Of a DNA stretch of 64,000 nt, positions 35,401 to 50,300 are shown piece by piece. This DNA is from Scortum barcoo (Eukaryota > Chordata > Actinopteri > Centrarchiformes > Terapontidae): positions 17,381,752 through 17,445,751 of the forward strand of contig CM041548.1 of assembly GCA_023238725.1 (NCBI GenBank). The letters are read 5' to 3'. Made by a program: the position numbers and the translations under genes. Below the pieces are notes generated by a model, which was given only the letters and a program-made list of their open reading frames with translations, had not been told where the DNA came from and did no database searches. Each line of letters starts with the position of its first letter. Position 1 is the stretch's first letter.

Positions 35401-38400
35401 CAATTTTAGATTGGATATGACTTTAATGATGCAGGAGGTAAACTGAGATCATTACAGCAACGCACATGGCATAGTAAATGAGCACAACAGAAGAACATTA
35501 AATATTAGTGAGACAGATCAAAAGAACATTAAATATTAGTGAGACAGAAAAAAAAAGACAAACACAGTTCAGTACCAAAGCATGCAGGCAAAACAGAGGT
35601 AGGAGTGCCTACATGGCCTTGGATTCCTACACTCAACTGAGTCTCCACTAGTTTATTAAAGAAACAATCTCCAAACTGTTTAATCTGCAGTTTGCACACA
35701 GTGGGAGCCACACTTCCCCTTTTTTGTTTGGATTGAGGATTTAGAAACATTCCTCGCAACTTACAGCTCGTATCACCCTTGCGGAGCGCAGCTCAGAATC
35801 ACAGCCGCCCCACACCCTCCAGTCGTGGTACTCTCCCTCCTCCAGCAGGTACTGGTGGCCTCTGAAGCCCTCCTTCTCGTAGCCCACCCAGCTGCAGCGA
35901 CAGAGAGAAGCGCAGGGTTGGAAAACATGCACATCTGATCACACTCCATACCGGCCTGGGAGCTGTTTTCTGGCTCATGTAACTGTGCAGCCGTGCCACG
36001 ATGTCTTTTCGAGGTTCACAAACACTCACATTCCTCCGAGTACTTTCAGGGAGCCGGCGCTGTACATGAAAGCCGTCTGCTGCCGGTCTGTCCTGGTCAT
36101 GAAGTCTCTCATGTTGGTGGTTATGGTCCTCGATTTCCCGGTGAAGTACGGCTTGTCGTAGATCACCATCTGGGGACACAGAGTGGGATTTACAGTCAGG
36201 GCACACTGATGGCTTTTTCAGCGTCAGTAACATTCACAGATGGCATTAATATAACTGCTGCTTTCTTACCATTGGTTCACTCATATTCTCCACCCTTGGT
36301 TCACCCTATGATAAAAAAAAATAAATTGACTCACGTACTATAAATGAGGGGATGTACTTTCATACAGAATTAAGAAAAAGTAGAGATTGTAAATGTTTTA
36401 GTATTTAACACGGTGTTACTTACTACTTTGAGGGGATGCAGTGATGCCACGTAGGGCTGTTCCACTCCCCAGGCTGCAGGGTTGGAGTACCCCCCCACCT
36501 CCAGGACACGTGGTACGCCCTGGAAGAAGGGCTGCGCGTACACAAGCCACCTGAGCAGCAGAAGAGATAATATGAGTGAAAAACCATAAAAGCAACATAA
36601 ATTTAATTCACTAAACAATCAAACAAATGGAAAAAAAGCTTACGACAAATTATTAATGCCAGAAAAAGTCAGTTTTGTGTACTTTCTATGTATGTAGTTC
36701 TATGTACTTTTTAATACCAGCTCTCTTATAATAACTCATAATTCATGACTCACAGCCCGGCATTAATGATGATAGAGTTCGCCTTGATGGGGAAGCCAAA
36801 AATCCTGGCATCTTCAGACGTATCCCTGAAGATGACCTTTTTCCCTTCTGCGTTCTCTTCTGGGAAAAGGCTGATTTCTGGGACGCTGTAGTCCTGAGGG
36901 AGGAAGGAGATCATCCATTAATGTCATGTATGGCAGAAAATAACAGGTTGTCTTGAGGGAACTGAGTAAAAATATGCATATATGCATATATGATATGCAG
37001 TAGCAGATTAGATGACTGGAACCTGCTTTTAAACCTCATACTGACTGAAAGGTCTTCTTATATGTGGTAATATTAGACTAAATACAAATCTGTCTAAAGT
37101 TTGTTTTACACCTCAATTGAGACTAAATTTTTGAGTTTTTTGTTTTTGCTGCAGAACTGTGGGACTATAAAAACTTCCACAGTCGCTACGCAGCTACAAT
37201 TGCAAATGGCAGAACGGGAAAAACTGTTTAAAAAGGTGTGACAATTTCAGAAATAAAACAAACAAAAACATTTTGAATTTATTCCCATGGATTTGACATT
37301 TATCTTAAGTCAGAGCAACAGGTGCTGTTTTCTCCTTCTGACACTAGATGGTGCTACTGAGTTAAAGAAAATAGTAATCAGCTACAGTAAAAAAAAAAAA
37401 AAAACAGCTGTGAGAACTATTCAGACTTCATCAGATAACAATATTTGGACATAATACTTAAAATGGATTTCCTCTGTACTCAATCACAACTGATCATATC
37501 AAAATCATCCCACACCCAATGGAGGGTGTATGTCAACTATTTTTGATAACAACAACAACAAAAACCCATCTCGTCTCACCCTGACAGCTCTCCGAACAGA
37601 CCCGATGATGAACCTCCGGGCCGGTTTGGTCTCGGTCTGCCCATCAGTCGTTTCTCCGTTCGGCTGCCCGTTCTGCACTCCACCCTCCGTCTGCCCGTTC
37701 TGCAGCTCCTCATCTGGAGGGTTGAAGGGGTAGGTGAGCTCGATGTCTCCCTCGTCCAGAGCGATCTTCTCCCCTTTGAAGTCAGGTTTCTCGTACAGCA
37801 CCCATCTATGGGGGGAGAAAAAAGGGGGCAATGAAGGGGCACACAGTTACGACCTCTATGAAAGATCTGTTTTGCAGTACTTCTGGGCTTGTATAAAATT
37901 CATAAACCCTGTTGTTGTATTGTAAATATCTGAATCTGCATCGCATTGCTGCATCATTATTCTGAAATCTATCAAAACTGTTTTTCACACAGGAGGAACA
38001 AATATTCACAATGTTCCTCTCATTGATGCCTTTGTTTGATCTGTCATTTCACACAGTTGCTGCTGTGCTACTTATTAAATCAAGGCTTGTAGAAGAGAAA
38101 GACAATTTTACGTATTTAATCATTTAAAGAGAAATTGCTTGACTTTTGAAAGAGGAAAAAATGCTTTTACTTCTAACAGGTTAAAAGTTGATTTAATAAA
38201 TAATACAGTGTACCACTGATGGATTCAGTTCAGTCAGGGGTTTCCAATTGACACTTGGCAGTGGGTTTAATGGTTGCTGTTCAGCACTTTGTCTCATTTT
38301 AAAAGCATCTAAGGAGTTTAAAGGGCATATCACTCTGTTCTTTAATCCCTAATAAGTCATATGGATCTGAAACATGACAAGGAATCGCCAGCCAAAAAGG

Positions 38401-41400
38401 TTGAGAACTGCTAGTTTAATCTTTAATAATGCATTCAACTTAATAGAGATATCCACTGTTTCATATGTAAATGTAAATTTTATTCTGAAAGGTAACTATA
38501 ACTGTCAAATAAATGTTCTGGTATAAAAAGTACAATACTCCACTTTGAAATGTAATGGAGTAGAAGTACAACACCTTAAACTACACTTGAATCGCACTAC
38601 ATTGTAAGTACAGTGCTGCTCGACCCAGATAAATCTCTTAATAAAAGAAAAACTAGATCTTTGTTTGAGTCTGGGGTTAATGGGAAACAAACTGCGCCTA
38701 CTTAAAACTCTTTAATTGCAGCATTAGCTGTGGTCTGGGCAGTGGTGCGGAGCGCGATGCATGAGTTGACAGCATAATTATGTCTTCGCAGGAAGCCAAG
38801 CGAGCGTTAGCCTGGTGTTTGTTATGCAGGTCAGAGCAGTACCATCGGTGTTACTGCAGGTTCACTCTGTTGACTCTGTTAGGCGAGTGTGTATTTAAGC
38901 CAATGTGTGGGTGTGCTAACTGTGGAAGGCATTTGCAAGTCCACAATGCATCAATAGCTGTTTTTTTTTTTTTTTTTGTGTGTGTGCTACATGAGCGCAT
39001 CAGGGTTCGGGCTAATACAGTGCCAAATATGTGGTGGTGGTATGCGGAAAAACAGAGCAGATTTATTGTGTTTGTTTACTGCTATGAAGTGAGACTGGTT
39101 GCATGTACTGGTGTGTGCAGATTGACACCAACAACAAATGCTACTGTCTCGCAGTTTTGACTGTAAAGCACTTGTGACTGTAAAGCACTTGGGTCCAACC
39201 CAAAAATTAAATCTAGACAAAAACTGCATACTAATTCTAGGCAGATTGTAAGTATATAGTGAGCTCACGCGTGGAAAGTTACTCTATAAAGTATATTCAA
39301 AACAAAGTACTATGCTACAAAATGTAGATTTGATTTTTGAGTGCACTATCCATGTACACTGATGTTCCACAATGCAATGCACAAAGTGAATGTAGGAGCT
39401 CCTAATAGCTGCAAAAAAATTAATTTATGGTGGTGAAAGTTTTGTAAGTTTGTAAGCTTTGAAATTAAACTACCTGCAAAGCAAAATATTGTACTATGAC
39501 CAGTAGTGCATAGTACATATATACTGCATGCAGTCCATATAGTGTGTACTATATGAACTGCAATACAGCTACAGACTCCTTCGCTGGTTGTTTTGTGCAG
39601 TTCAAACACGTACCCTCCTCTGACGACCCTGATGGAGATGGTCTCCTGCAGCTCCCACGACGTAGCGTCGATGACGTCGCTGCGCACCTCAATCCTCTGG
39701 CCGCACATCCCCGGCCGGTCAAAGATATACATCTAGAGAGGGCGTGGACAGTCGTAAGAAAAGTTTATCATGAGGGAATCACTTTTTTCTCATTTCACCG
39801 GGGCAGATGTTTGCCAACGTAGGTGTGAAGTCTGGCTGTGTCTCTGAAGGGCGTTTCCCTGCTTGCTATGCAGCTCTGCAGCATTTTTTAAGAAAAAAAA
39901 ATTCAAGCAGGAACTAAAGCTTTGCAAAGTGAGGCATTTATCACATAAAATACGATTATTAATCTATTTTAATATTAAAACCTGTTTACATGGACAGTGA
40001 CAATAATGGAAAGGCAGACCGGATAAAATTACAGTAATGGCAAAGAATTACTGCAGGCAAGAGGTCAACCTGTGCTGCTGGAGAATCCTTTATATAGTCG
40101 TGGAAAATTAAAGAATGGAGCTAATATAATCCATTATATCCAGTTTCATATCCGAGCATGAATCTTACATTTCATGCTACTCCCCTCAAGACATCTGATA
40201 CAAGAACCGTACTAGGTGGAAAGTAACAGTAGCTCGTGAAGTTGCATGATAGCGATGAAGTCCTGAATATTCAACATGCAACCTGAAAAAGCAGAGTGAT
40301 GTACAAACAGAAAAAGAGGAAAAGAAATATATTCTAAAAGAAAGTAGTTCTTAGTTCTTTAGGCTGAATGTGAGGAGCTTCATTAAAAAAAAAAAAAAAA
40401 GTTTCATGTCTACAGAACTAACATGTTTCATCCAGTCACGTTTAAGGCCCTGCAGCGTGGAAGAGTACCCGGCACATTAAGCTAAATGTTAGCTCCACCT
40501 CCAGCATTCAAGATCCTTCGCGGACAATCTCGGTGACAAAATGTACGCTCCTCGGCTGCGTGCAGGAGCAGGCCTGACATTTAAAAGTTTTAATAGGGCA
40601 TATGGGCCTGGGATCCGCGAAAGAAGCAGGTATGCAGTTTAACGACATCAACCGCGGCCTGAAATCTCTCCAGAGATGTCTGGGAGGTTTTTGGTTATCT
40701 GGTGACGAACAAAGGATACAACCAGACAGTCTGCTACCTCTACTGAAAAAAAAAAAAGCTGTTACGAAATAGCTGTTATGGGGAGGACAGATGTTCACAG
40801 CAAGAAAAGTAGTCTTGTACCAATAAAATTTCACCCCTAAGGTAATCCAGGTAGGTAACTCTGTGAATGAATTGGTACCATCACATTGCCAAACCACAAG
40901 AACTTACACTGAGATTGCTAGTAAGCAGAGCTCCTTCAATTTTCTTATCCCAGACTACTCTGGAATTACTTTAGATATATGCCAAAGCAATTTAAATAGG
41001 GATGTCTCATAATTGCTGCTAATATTCTGGTTTAGTGTTTTGCAATTATACATTATAACATTTTTTATTGATATGAAACAAGGAACAAAGATTGTTAGAA
41101 TATCGATCTGCATTTTCTCTTATAAGTGAATGTTGCTACAAAAACATTGCAAGTAAATATGCCTTAAAAATGTCTAAAAAAAGATGCATTTATATTAAAA
41201 AAGGGGTAAAAAAGGGGAACAGGTTTGCTTTGAGCGTTGTCCTGCAAAGAACAGATTAGGCTGTAAAATGCTACCCTGACGTTGGTGTTAGATGAAAAGT
41301 CAGTGGATAGTTAAAGTCATTCATAAGGGATTCATCCTCTGGGGATCGTGGGTATGTGGGTCAAATACACACACAACCTGAATTGACCAACCAACACTGC

Positions 41401-44340
41401 CGTCCGTAAAGCCGCGGCACTTTTGGACATCAAAAGAACACCAGAAGCTCCTGAGAAAATGAACCCGATCCCCCTTCACAGACTCCGTTGTTCCCTCTCT
41501 ATTCTCCGGACCCCTCAAATGAATGCGTTCTGTCTGTAACATTTGTCAGCGCGGGGAAAGAGAGGCGATTGTTTATCGAGCCAGTGCTGCAGTAAAAACC
41601 ACGTCCTGCTCCCCCTGCTGCATCACTGAAAGCAGCTGTCCGCCTTGAATGCGAACGTGCATCTTAGCGGTGTGGGGTTTGAGCGCACTCGATTGTGCTC
41701 ACTCACCTTTCCAGGTCGAGGATTGAGCTTTCCATGTTCTTTCTCTTTAGTGAGCTGTGGACAAAAAAGAAAAAAACATTTTAGTATTGAGCAGTGCATT
41801 CGTATTTTTCTAACAGCAATTCGTTCATTTGATAGGCAGTCAAGATAAATGCCCAGATGTAGTGCAAGGCGTTATATAGAAATTCAAACATTATCTATAT
41901 GTGAAAATACAGGATGTACGTCTTTACCTACCAGTCTAATTAGCAACAGTACAGTTAATTTATCTGACCTGAAATGCAGACAACAAAGTGATATCAGCCA
42001 TCATTCTGGATATGAAAAGTGATGATCTGACAATCTCTAATCATCAGCTACCTCGTGTCATTTTTTCACATTCCTGACAATCCTAACATCGTTTGTGTCG
42101 GCCGGTTCAACAGTTTGTGGCGGCGTCAGGGAGGAGAAGTGAGAAGAGGCAACATCTGCCATGATAGAACAAACAGCTCTTTGACAGGTGGGACTACCTT
42201 CCTCCCCTGTACCTGTTCAACCTGATGCTTTCTAGCGTTACCGAGCCCCGCTGATGACAGAGTGAGCTCACCCGAAAGCCGCTCTGAAAGATGCTCAGCG
42301 CGCCGCAGCAGGTAATGAACTGACTCACCGTTTCACCTGTATGTTTGTCGGTGTGCAGTCTCAGCTGGTATGCTGCTGGAATTTTAGGATGTTTACTTGA
42401 GCGACTTGGAATGTGGTAGCAGGTTAGACCCGTGCTATTTGCACACAGATTTACACTGAGAGAGATTTGTGTGTGTGTGTGTGTGTGTGTGTGGTCGGTC
42501 TCAGGTATCACTTGGCCTCTACTCTCTGGAAGCTCTGTAGGAAACACGTTATCATCTGGGTCATGTTACCAGCCAAAGAAGGGCAGCTACAGAAGCTTCT
42601 GTCTCACCTCGTTCTAGTTAGTGTCCGTCGCTGCCCCAATTTAATTTGGAAAAGCTTTTAGACACAATTTGGGTGAGAAAAAAAAAAAACAATCTCAACC
42701 AAATTTAACTAATCTTATAGGACACAATAGGATGTGGATTTTTTTTTTTTTTAACTGCAACAGAACACCTTTTCACACTTTCAGTGAAAGCTAGAAGGGT
42801 GGGTGCGGGGATAAATGGCAGCACAGTGCCTTCTCAGCGCTGACCTCATACATAAAACAGTGACTCTTTCAGACATGCCATACAGCACAGAAAAACAAGG
42901 ACAGTATAGAGACATGTTACATAAAGCTTCTTCCTTTCTTCCTCCTATTTTATGTCAGTTTTTCAGCTTTGTCACTGTAAGTCCGACACCACACAGCATG
43001 CATAATGCAACTAATTCCTGTAAGTGGTGCCTATAGAGAAAAATTGTAAGTGCATTGCTCCTCGCTCCCGTCTTTACATTCAAATGTGACGTGCGGTGGA
43101 GCCATCTTTACTAAACAATGTTGTCATTAGATGTGCTGTCTTATTGCATAAGTAATGCTCAAAGTCAACATTTGCATTCCTCCAGCCAGTCATGGTAGCA
43201 CATATAGCGTACTGTGTGTTGAGGCTGATCCAAACCAGGTGAGTGACAAGAACTGAGACAAAGGAAGAGCTTGACATAATATAATAACCTGTCTGACTAC
43301 GACACCTGAGTCCGTCTCAAAGGTTTTCCTTACAGGTAATTTACAGGAAAGCGCCGATTCTCACAAGGTGTAAAAACAATAGGACTGTAGTGTCTTGAAA
43401 TCATATTGTCAACTCACATGAAGCAATAAATGTAAAATAATAAATTAAAATGCAAACAACCTTCATGTCAAACAGTCTTCAGATCATCTGAGCACCACTG
43501 AAAGAGGCCGACCTCTTGCAATTGCACTCATTATATAACAGGTTCTGATGATTATCTTTAAATTAAACTCTTGGATTGGTTGTCTATAAAATATGTTCTG
43601 TTCAAAACATAATCACTAATAAATCTTGTGTCTACGGGAACACAATCAGACTGTTTGTATTTCAAATAAGTACACAGCACTTGACACTTGACTTGTAATC
43701 ATGACATTCAAACATGCTATTACATTTATTGATAACAGCTGATAAGTTCTGACAGTGTTTGATATCTCGCTGTAGCTGTTTGAGCAAATGTTGACACTGC
43801 TGCAAGGTAGTGAAATCCATTGTGCATGGCTTAAATGTATTATTTTCCATAATATTTTCCTCAGTATAAACTGATGCAGCATTAATGATGCTTTTCTATG
43901 GAGATCAAAACAAAATCAAATAACTGCATGATTTATGGGGCATGATGTCTTTACAGATACTTTCCCCCTTCCGCTCCCTTCCCTCCCAGCAGCCTGGGCA
44001 CAAGATCTGCTCTCCCATAAAATTAATCACTACAGAAGGAATGTGCAGTTGCAGCAAATCACATATTATAAAAAAAAAAAAAAAAAATGCATGAACACGC
44101 ACTGCGTCTTAAGATTGCGAACAAAGCCGACGAAACCTCGTGGAAGGGAACAGATATCATCTCTTTGTCATCTTCTCTCACCCTGCCACCTTCAAATTTC
44201 TCCCTGTCATCTCCACATCATAAGAAATCAAGCAAACAAGGCGAGAAATGCGAGGATAAATACAAAAGGCGAGGCGTGGCCCTGCCTCTGCAGGAACAGA
44301 CAGATAGCTGCGATGGGTGGGGAGCCCAGTGCAGACAGAA

Positions 44341-44372
<32 letters not shown>

Positions 44373-47300
44373 AAAGAGTGTTCTGCCAGGATTAGATTAT
44401 TGAGAAGTTTCATGCCCACCGGCTGAGAAAGTGTCACTGATGGTTTAAATGCACGGGGTAATTTACAGTGTGTCACCCTGTTCACGCTTTGTTGAATGGA
44501 CATGTACACCGGCCCTGAAGGGTGTTCAAAAGTCCCTCCGAGTCATGTATTTGTGTTCCAGATTCTCTGTCCTCTGTCTTCTTTGTTTCTTTCAAGTGGC
44601 GAGTGCAAAAGCAGGATAAAGTTGTAAAACACATCCCCGTTCACACCCATGTCATAATAATACGCTAACACATTACTCTTACTGATGAAAGCCAGCCCAT
44701 TGTTTGGGTTGCTTTAGCACAAGACTGTGGTTTATACGTAATAGGTTCATATGTAATATTATATAATTGTGAAGTCGTATTGCGAAGTTCATGCTTTTTC
44801 TAAATCGTTTCATGGCTCTGATACTATCTAGAGGGTGAAAGGCTGCAGTAGTGAGAGTTTTTAGTTTCACTCCACCTTACATCCAGATCTAACAAACTCA
44901 GTTGCAACTCAGCTGTCCTCAGATGCCTCTGTGTACACTATCAGCATTCTCCACATACATTCATCATCGGTCCTGCTGTAAATCTTTGACAGAGGGGACA
45001 GTGTAAAAGTCTTTCTGTCCTGTAATACCCCCCTCCTCCCTCCTTCCCTTTCTCTTCAAAGGCATTTGAAGTCAGTATCAGTCTCAGTGGCCCAGTCAGT
45101 AATATGAGCTGTGGTCATGCTCTGTGCTTTGGCCTGGAAAAAGGAGCTGCTGAGGCCATACTGCTGAACACCACACCGGCAGACTCGCTATTGTTTGAGC
45201 ACGGTCAAACATCCTGTGCTAACATTTGTATTAAAACCACACAGGGCAGCTGGAGACTAATGAGCAACTAAAACTCTAGAATCCAGCTGCTTTTGTACTC
45301 GCATGAGCAGACATTACACCGCTATCAGGCACTGTGCACGGCCAACGACAAATGATATACTGCAGAGAACGCCGTCGTTAAAAAGCAGAATGTAAATATC
45401 AGGTTTTACTGCTTGTCACAACATCCCGGTCTCCCCTCGGGGTTCGGTTCTGCGACTGACGTTTCCCAACTGTAGGCAACGCTGAACTCGCAGCGTATAA
45501 TGGTTAATTATAATGGTTAATGGTTGAGTGTGAAATCAATATTGTGTGGTTTCTTCGTTGAGATGTGAAACAGGAAGAAAGTGGCAGTGAGATCCAGAAT
45601 TGGTCCGCGTGTGTTGACAAAGAGACAGATGGAAACGTAGAGAGAGGGGAAGGTACGGGAGACGCTGTGTGTGTGCAGAGCTGCCAATAAAAATCATCTT
45701 GAAGACATTCTCTAATCAGCTAAGCCCATGTGAATGTTTGCACGTGAGAACAAGTGCGTACATGCCAGAACACAAGGCTGGATACACGCCCTTATCTGTG
45801 TGAGTTTGAGATGCTCGGTGGGCCACAGCATGTACCTGACAGGTGGGAGTACCGACCCACTGACTACACTTTAATTGTTTTCCAGTGCACAACTAGGGAC
45901 GGACCATTTTGTCACTACTGATGTGTGTTTCTGGGAACCATCTACAACCTCCTCTGCTTTTAATGACTCTCTACAACGTCTGTAAATGGCACAGGTTACA
46001 GTGTGTAAAGGTATACGGACACAAACAAAAGCCACACAAAGAGGGACTTTTCCTGCGTGCCCAGCAAACCACAAATGAAGTCATCTCTCTCACCTATTGT
46101 CAGCTGACCAGTCATTTGTCTTTTTTCACGAAAGCGAGCAGAAAGATCTGAGAGCGACGCCAAAGAGCTGCCTACACGATGAGTAAACACAGATATCGTG
46201 CAAAAGCAGAAAATACATGTAGAGGATTTTCTTTCTTGTGCGGTCACCTTAGATGCAGCTTCCATTTCAAGCCTCGCACAACCAAGACGTGTCCATACTG
46301 TGCAAACTGGGCTTATCTTTTGCTAAAAACATGTGAAAAAAAAAAAAGCTTCTTCTGCTGCATTCATCCACTTACCTTTGCCTTGGAGTGAAAAAAGATG
46401 CATTTTTCAAACACTGTGTGCAGATCTCTTTGCTGAAACTGAGGCCTGCTTCTATATACATTATTTCTCCAACACCAGCAACAGGTGGAAATGCAAGATT
46501 CCCAAAAGATGATGAGAGAGAAGACCATGCTTGTGGATCTTATGTAACTTTCTGATGTAATCATTTCTCACCCAAATTGTTATGCATGTAAATTTCACCT
46601 GAGAAATAATTATAATGCTCAGTTGGATTAAATACACAATACTAGGTAATACTCACATAAGCATCAGGGAAGGCTCTGTATTTCATGGCTAAATTCCTCT
46701 CAGGCTCAAGTTCTTGGCTCTGGAACTGAGACCCTCCACGCACACTGTTGAACAATGACGTCTGCTGCAGCCCCACGGTACCCTCGCTACTGAGGCTCCT
46801 CTGCAGAGGACTTCCCAGCGCCCCAGCACCTACACCCATCCCCAAGCCCATATCAAAGCTCTGTGTCTGACCAAACATAGACAGGGGGGAGTCTGTGGGG
46901 GTGAACGACCTGTGGAGGTCTATAGAGCCGGTGGGGCTGCGGAGGAGGGTGGGACTGTTGCTGGAGGGTGGCGAGCTGACGCCCAGCGACGGCGAGAGCT
47001 GACGCCCAGCGACGGCGGCCGACTCATCCGAGTGTTGGGGTCTTCAGCCCCAGTCAGGGAGCCGGATGCTGAGGATGAGGAGGTCAACAGGAAGGAGAAG
47101 CGATCAAAGCGGGACGCTGTTGCGTCTGTTCCGGCGCCCGCTTCGCCAAGCTCCTTCAATCCCACACTCATGCGATCGTTTGAAAGGCTCGTTTCGGGAA
47201 GCGAGCCGGTGCGGAAGAGCGGGCGATGGGCCTGTCTGTTCTCCAGCCCCTGATCTATGGATGCTGACCTGTGGCTTCCAAAGATGACACTGTTGTCTAG

Positions 47301-50300
47301 ACGAGAGCCAGTGCTGGAAGATGGAAGAACCCCATTTCCGTTAAGCACTGGGGATAGTAAGTCCTCAGGAGAGTCGGAGGATTTTCTCATTACAATACTG
47401 TTGGCAGCAGACGCTCTCAGGGGCAAGTTCAGGCCTCGTGTTCCAGGCAGCTGCTGATCCTGCAGCTGGTTGAGAACATGCAGTAAGATTAGCAAAAGGT
47501 TAAAAATAGAGCAAATCAAAAAGACAAGACATGTTCCCTCTCAATGCAATGGAGATGGACGGAACATTTATTTTTGAGGCTGACAATTTTAGAAAAACTG
47601 CATTAAAAAAAAAAAATGATCAAAATCTCTTTTCAGAATCATTTGCCAAGTTTCCATCCAAGCGTAACACTGTTTTTTATTTCTGCATTTATTTTCTCTT
47701 TCAGTTTAGTGTGGTGCAAATGTAGGTCAAACTTCAACTCAATCTCCAGAAACTCTGCAAAGGAAAATGTGAATCAATGTGCATTTCCATCCACCAGTGT
47801 TATGCAAATAATAATAGCTGGGTGTGTCATGATAAACAGTTGGTGGAGCTTATTCTCCAATCACATGTCATTAAAACATTGCTGAGGAAGAGAGGGCCAA
47901 CGTATTCAAAAGAAACTAAAAAAAATGTACATAATCAGTAGTATTTCATATGAACTAATGTGCTAAATTGAGGAATATTAGTCTCCTTATCCCTCCGCAC
48001 AAGTCACATGTTTCTCTTATGCTGTGATTCATTTGCTAAGTCAGTTTCCATTGCACTCTGTTATCTACTTAGCATTGATACATTACTACTTTTTTCCCCT
48101 AATTTCTGGCTTTTTCCATCTCTTTTTTTTTTTAAATGTGCAAATTGACCATTCACATACAAGTCAGTGACTGGATATGCACTTTCTGTCCTCTTAGGAT
48201 ACACCACAGAGGGACAACTTTTCATTTGTGTGAAGTCTTAAAGAGCAATCAACCTTACACAACCAGAGTAAAATCACATTTCACTGGTGTTGTGAAACTA
48301 TGTAACCCTTTTCTATTGCATTTTTCCATAAATCAATACATGCATTTACATTTTTTTTTACTAAGCAAAAGAAATTTACTAAATGTGCATCTGAAAGCAC
48401 TGGCTGTACCTGGCTCTGCTTCATCAGCTCCAGAGGTGAGCGAGTGTCTCTCTGGGTGCTCCTCTTTAGCCCCAGGTCAGCAGGCAGAGTGTAAAGGCCA
48501 TTGAGGGGCTCGGCGGGGCTGTCCGTTGTGTCCATCTTTTTCGCGGGACTGGCGTGGGAAGCTGGGACGTCAGAGGTGACGGGGCTGGGAGCATCCTCCA
48601 CAATCGGCGGCAGGGAGGAGACAAGGGCCGAAGGAGCCGCGCGAAGGCCTGTGTTCCTCGGCCTGAAGGAAGGTCCCATGCTCTTCAGGGTATCCACCAG
48701 GCTGTCCATGTCGAACTGGAAGGGGGAGTCTTCGTCTGGGGAGGCAGGGGGAGTGGAGGGGGGAGCTGCAGGGTCGGAGACCAGCTCAACGAGCGTGGCC
48801 TTGAATACTCCAGTGAAACGGGAGTCTTCGTCGTCGCCCTCCTTTGAAACTGTCAGTGTCGTCGCGGCGGGCTTGCAGTGACAACGAGAGGTCGGACGCG
48901 GGGAGCTGCTGTGACTCCCAGCGTGGCTTTATCCTCTCTGCCTCTCCCTCCGCCTGCTGCTCTCTTTCACCTGCAGGTGTAGCAGGCTCCTCCTGCTCCA
49001 CTAGGCTTCTCCACCACTCTTCTTTCCGCTCTGCTGCTGCTGCTCGCTCTCACGGCTCAGATCAACTTCGGTCCTGTCATTCAGCCTGTTGCCAAGGGTA
49101 ATATGTTCCACAGCGGAGGAGGAGGGGAAGGAGGAGGAGGAGGAGGAAAAGGCGGTGCCAGGGTACATGTGTGCTGTGGCCTCGGGGAGAGCAGCAGAGG
49201 AGGACAAGGAGGAGGGACCGGAGTAGATGTCAGACATTCTGTAACTCAGAGAATCAGAAAAAGAGGTGTTCTCCGTTGTGTACGGTTTATACTGAGAAAC
49301 CCCCGCAAACGTATTCCTCCATCTCAACTCCGGGGCAAGATCTGCTCCATTGAATTCAGTCACAGTGGTGCTTGTTTCGCTAAAGTCCACTGTATCCTTG
49401 CCCACCCCGGTGCCATCAGTGGCCTCTTTGATCAGAGACAGTTTACGGAAACGATACTTGGATTCATCCTCTTTAGGGGGGGATCTCTTTACGGACAGTG
49501 TGGTGCTCAGGCTGCTGACGCCCAAATTCATGTTGTCAACTGCTTCCTGGTCAGCTTTGGTCAGCTGGTTTTCTGAAGCAAGGACTTCTAAAGATGCTGT
49601 GGGCGTCCCTGAGTCTGCCAAAGACCTGCACAAAAAGAAAAGGCAAAGGGGACTAAATATAAAATTAAGAGCAACAGTGTGATTTCATAAATGATAACTA
49701 GCCCGCAGTGTAATAAGTGCAGCAGTGCTTCCAGGGTGTGGTGGTCATGCAATGCCAACAAGGCAAATTATACAAAGCAACTTTGACTATCTTGACACGC
49801 ATGCAATGTCGAGCAAAGTTTACAAAGCCCTCATAATTGCAACAGCTGTCAGTCCAATTTGTTACCAGTATTTATGGCATATAATGGTTGAAAGTGTGTC
49901 AACACAAGTAAGAGTTAAAAAGAAGCAAAAGTTTTAGCTCGATTCACTCGAAGCATAAACGCCGTCTTACAACGAACAATTCGTTTGAGCTGGGAGGATC
50001 ATGTGTAAGTAAGCGAAACACCATCAGCTGACAAGCCAGGGTTACTTTAAGTCAACACTTTCTTTCTTTGCGTGTTTTCTTCTCCTCTGCAGGTCTCATT
50101 CACCACACAATTGCCTGGCAGAGTTACATGCATTTCAAAATGTAAGCACCAACAGTGACATCAGAAAGGAGCGTTGAACTACAGCTGCTACACGGTCGTT
50201 CTCGAGTTTTATTGAGACTTTATTAGAATGCTGATAGGCTGCGACAGTCTGTGCTACAAACTCGAGTTGTGAGAAAAAAGAAAGAACAAACACTGCCTGT

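Noticed and set aside
35799..36233. 144-codon minus-strand frame overlapping crystallin exons
   Set aside because: A wrong-frame shadow of the exons at 36169 and 35891, whose true frame shows crystallin motifs.
43935..44426. 163-codon plus-strand frame with Lys runs
   Set aside because: It is held open by long A-runs (44070-44087, 44340-44363) in an intron, not by coding constraint.
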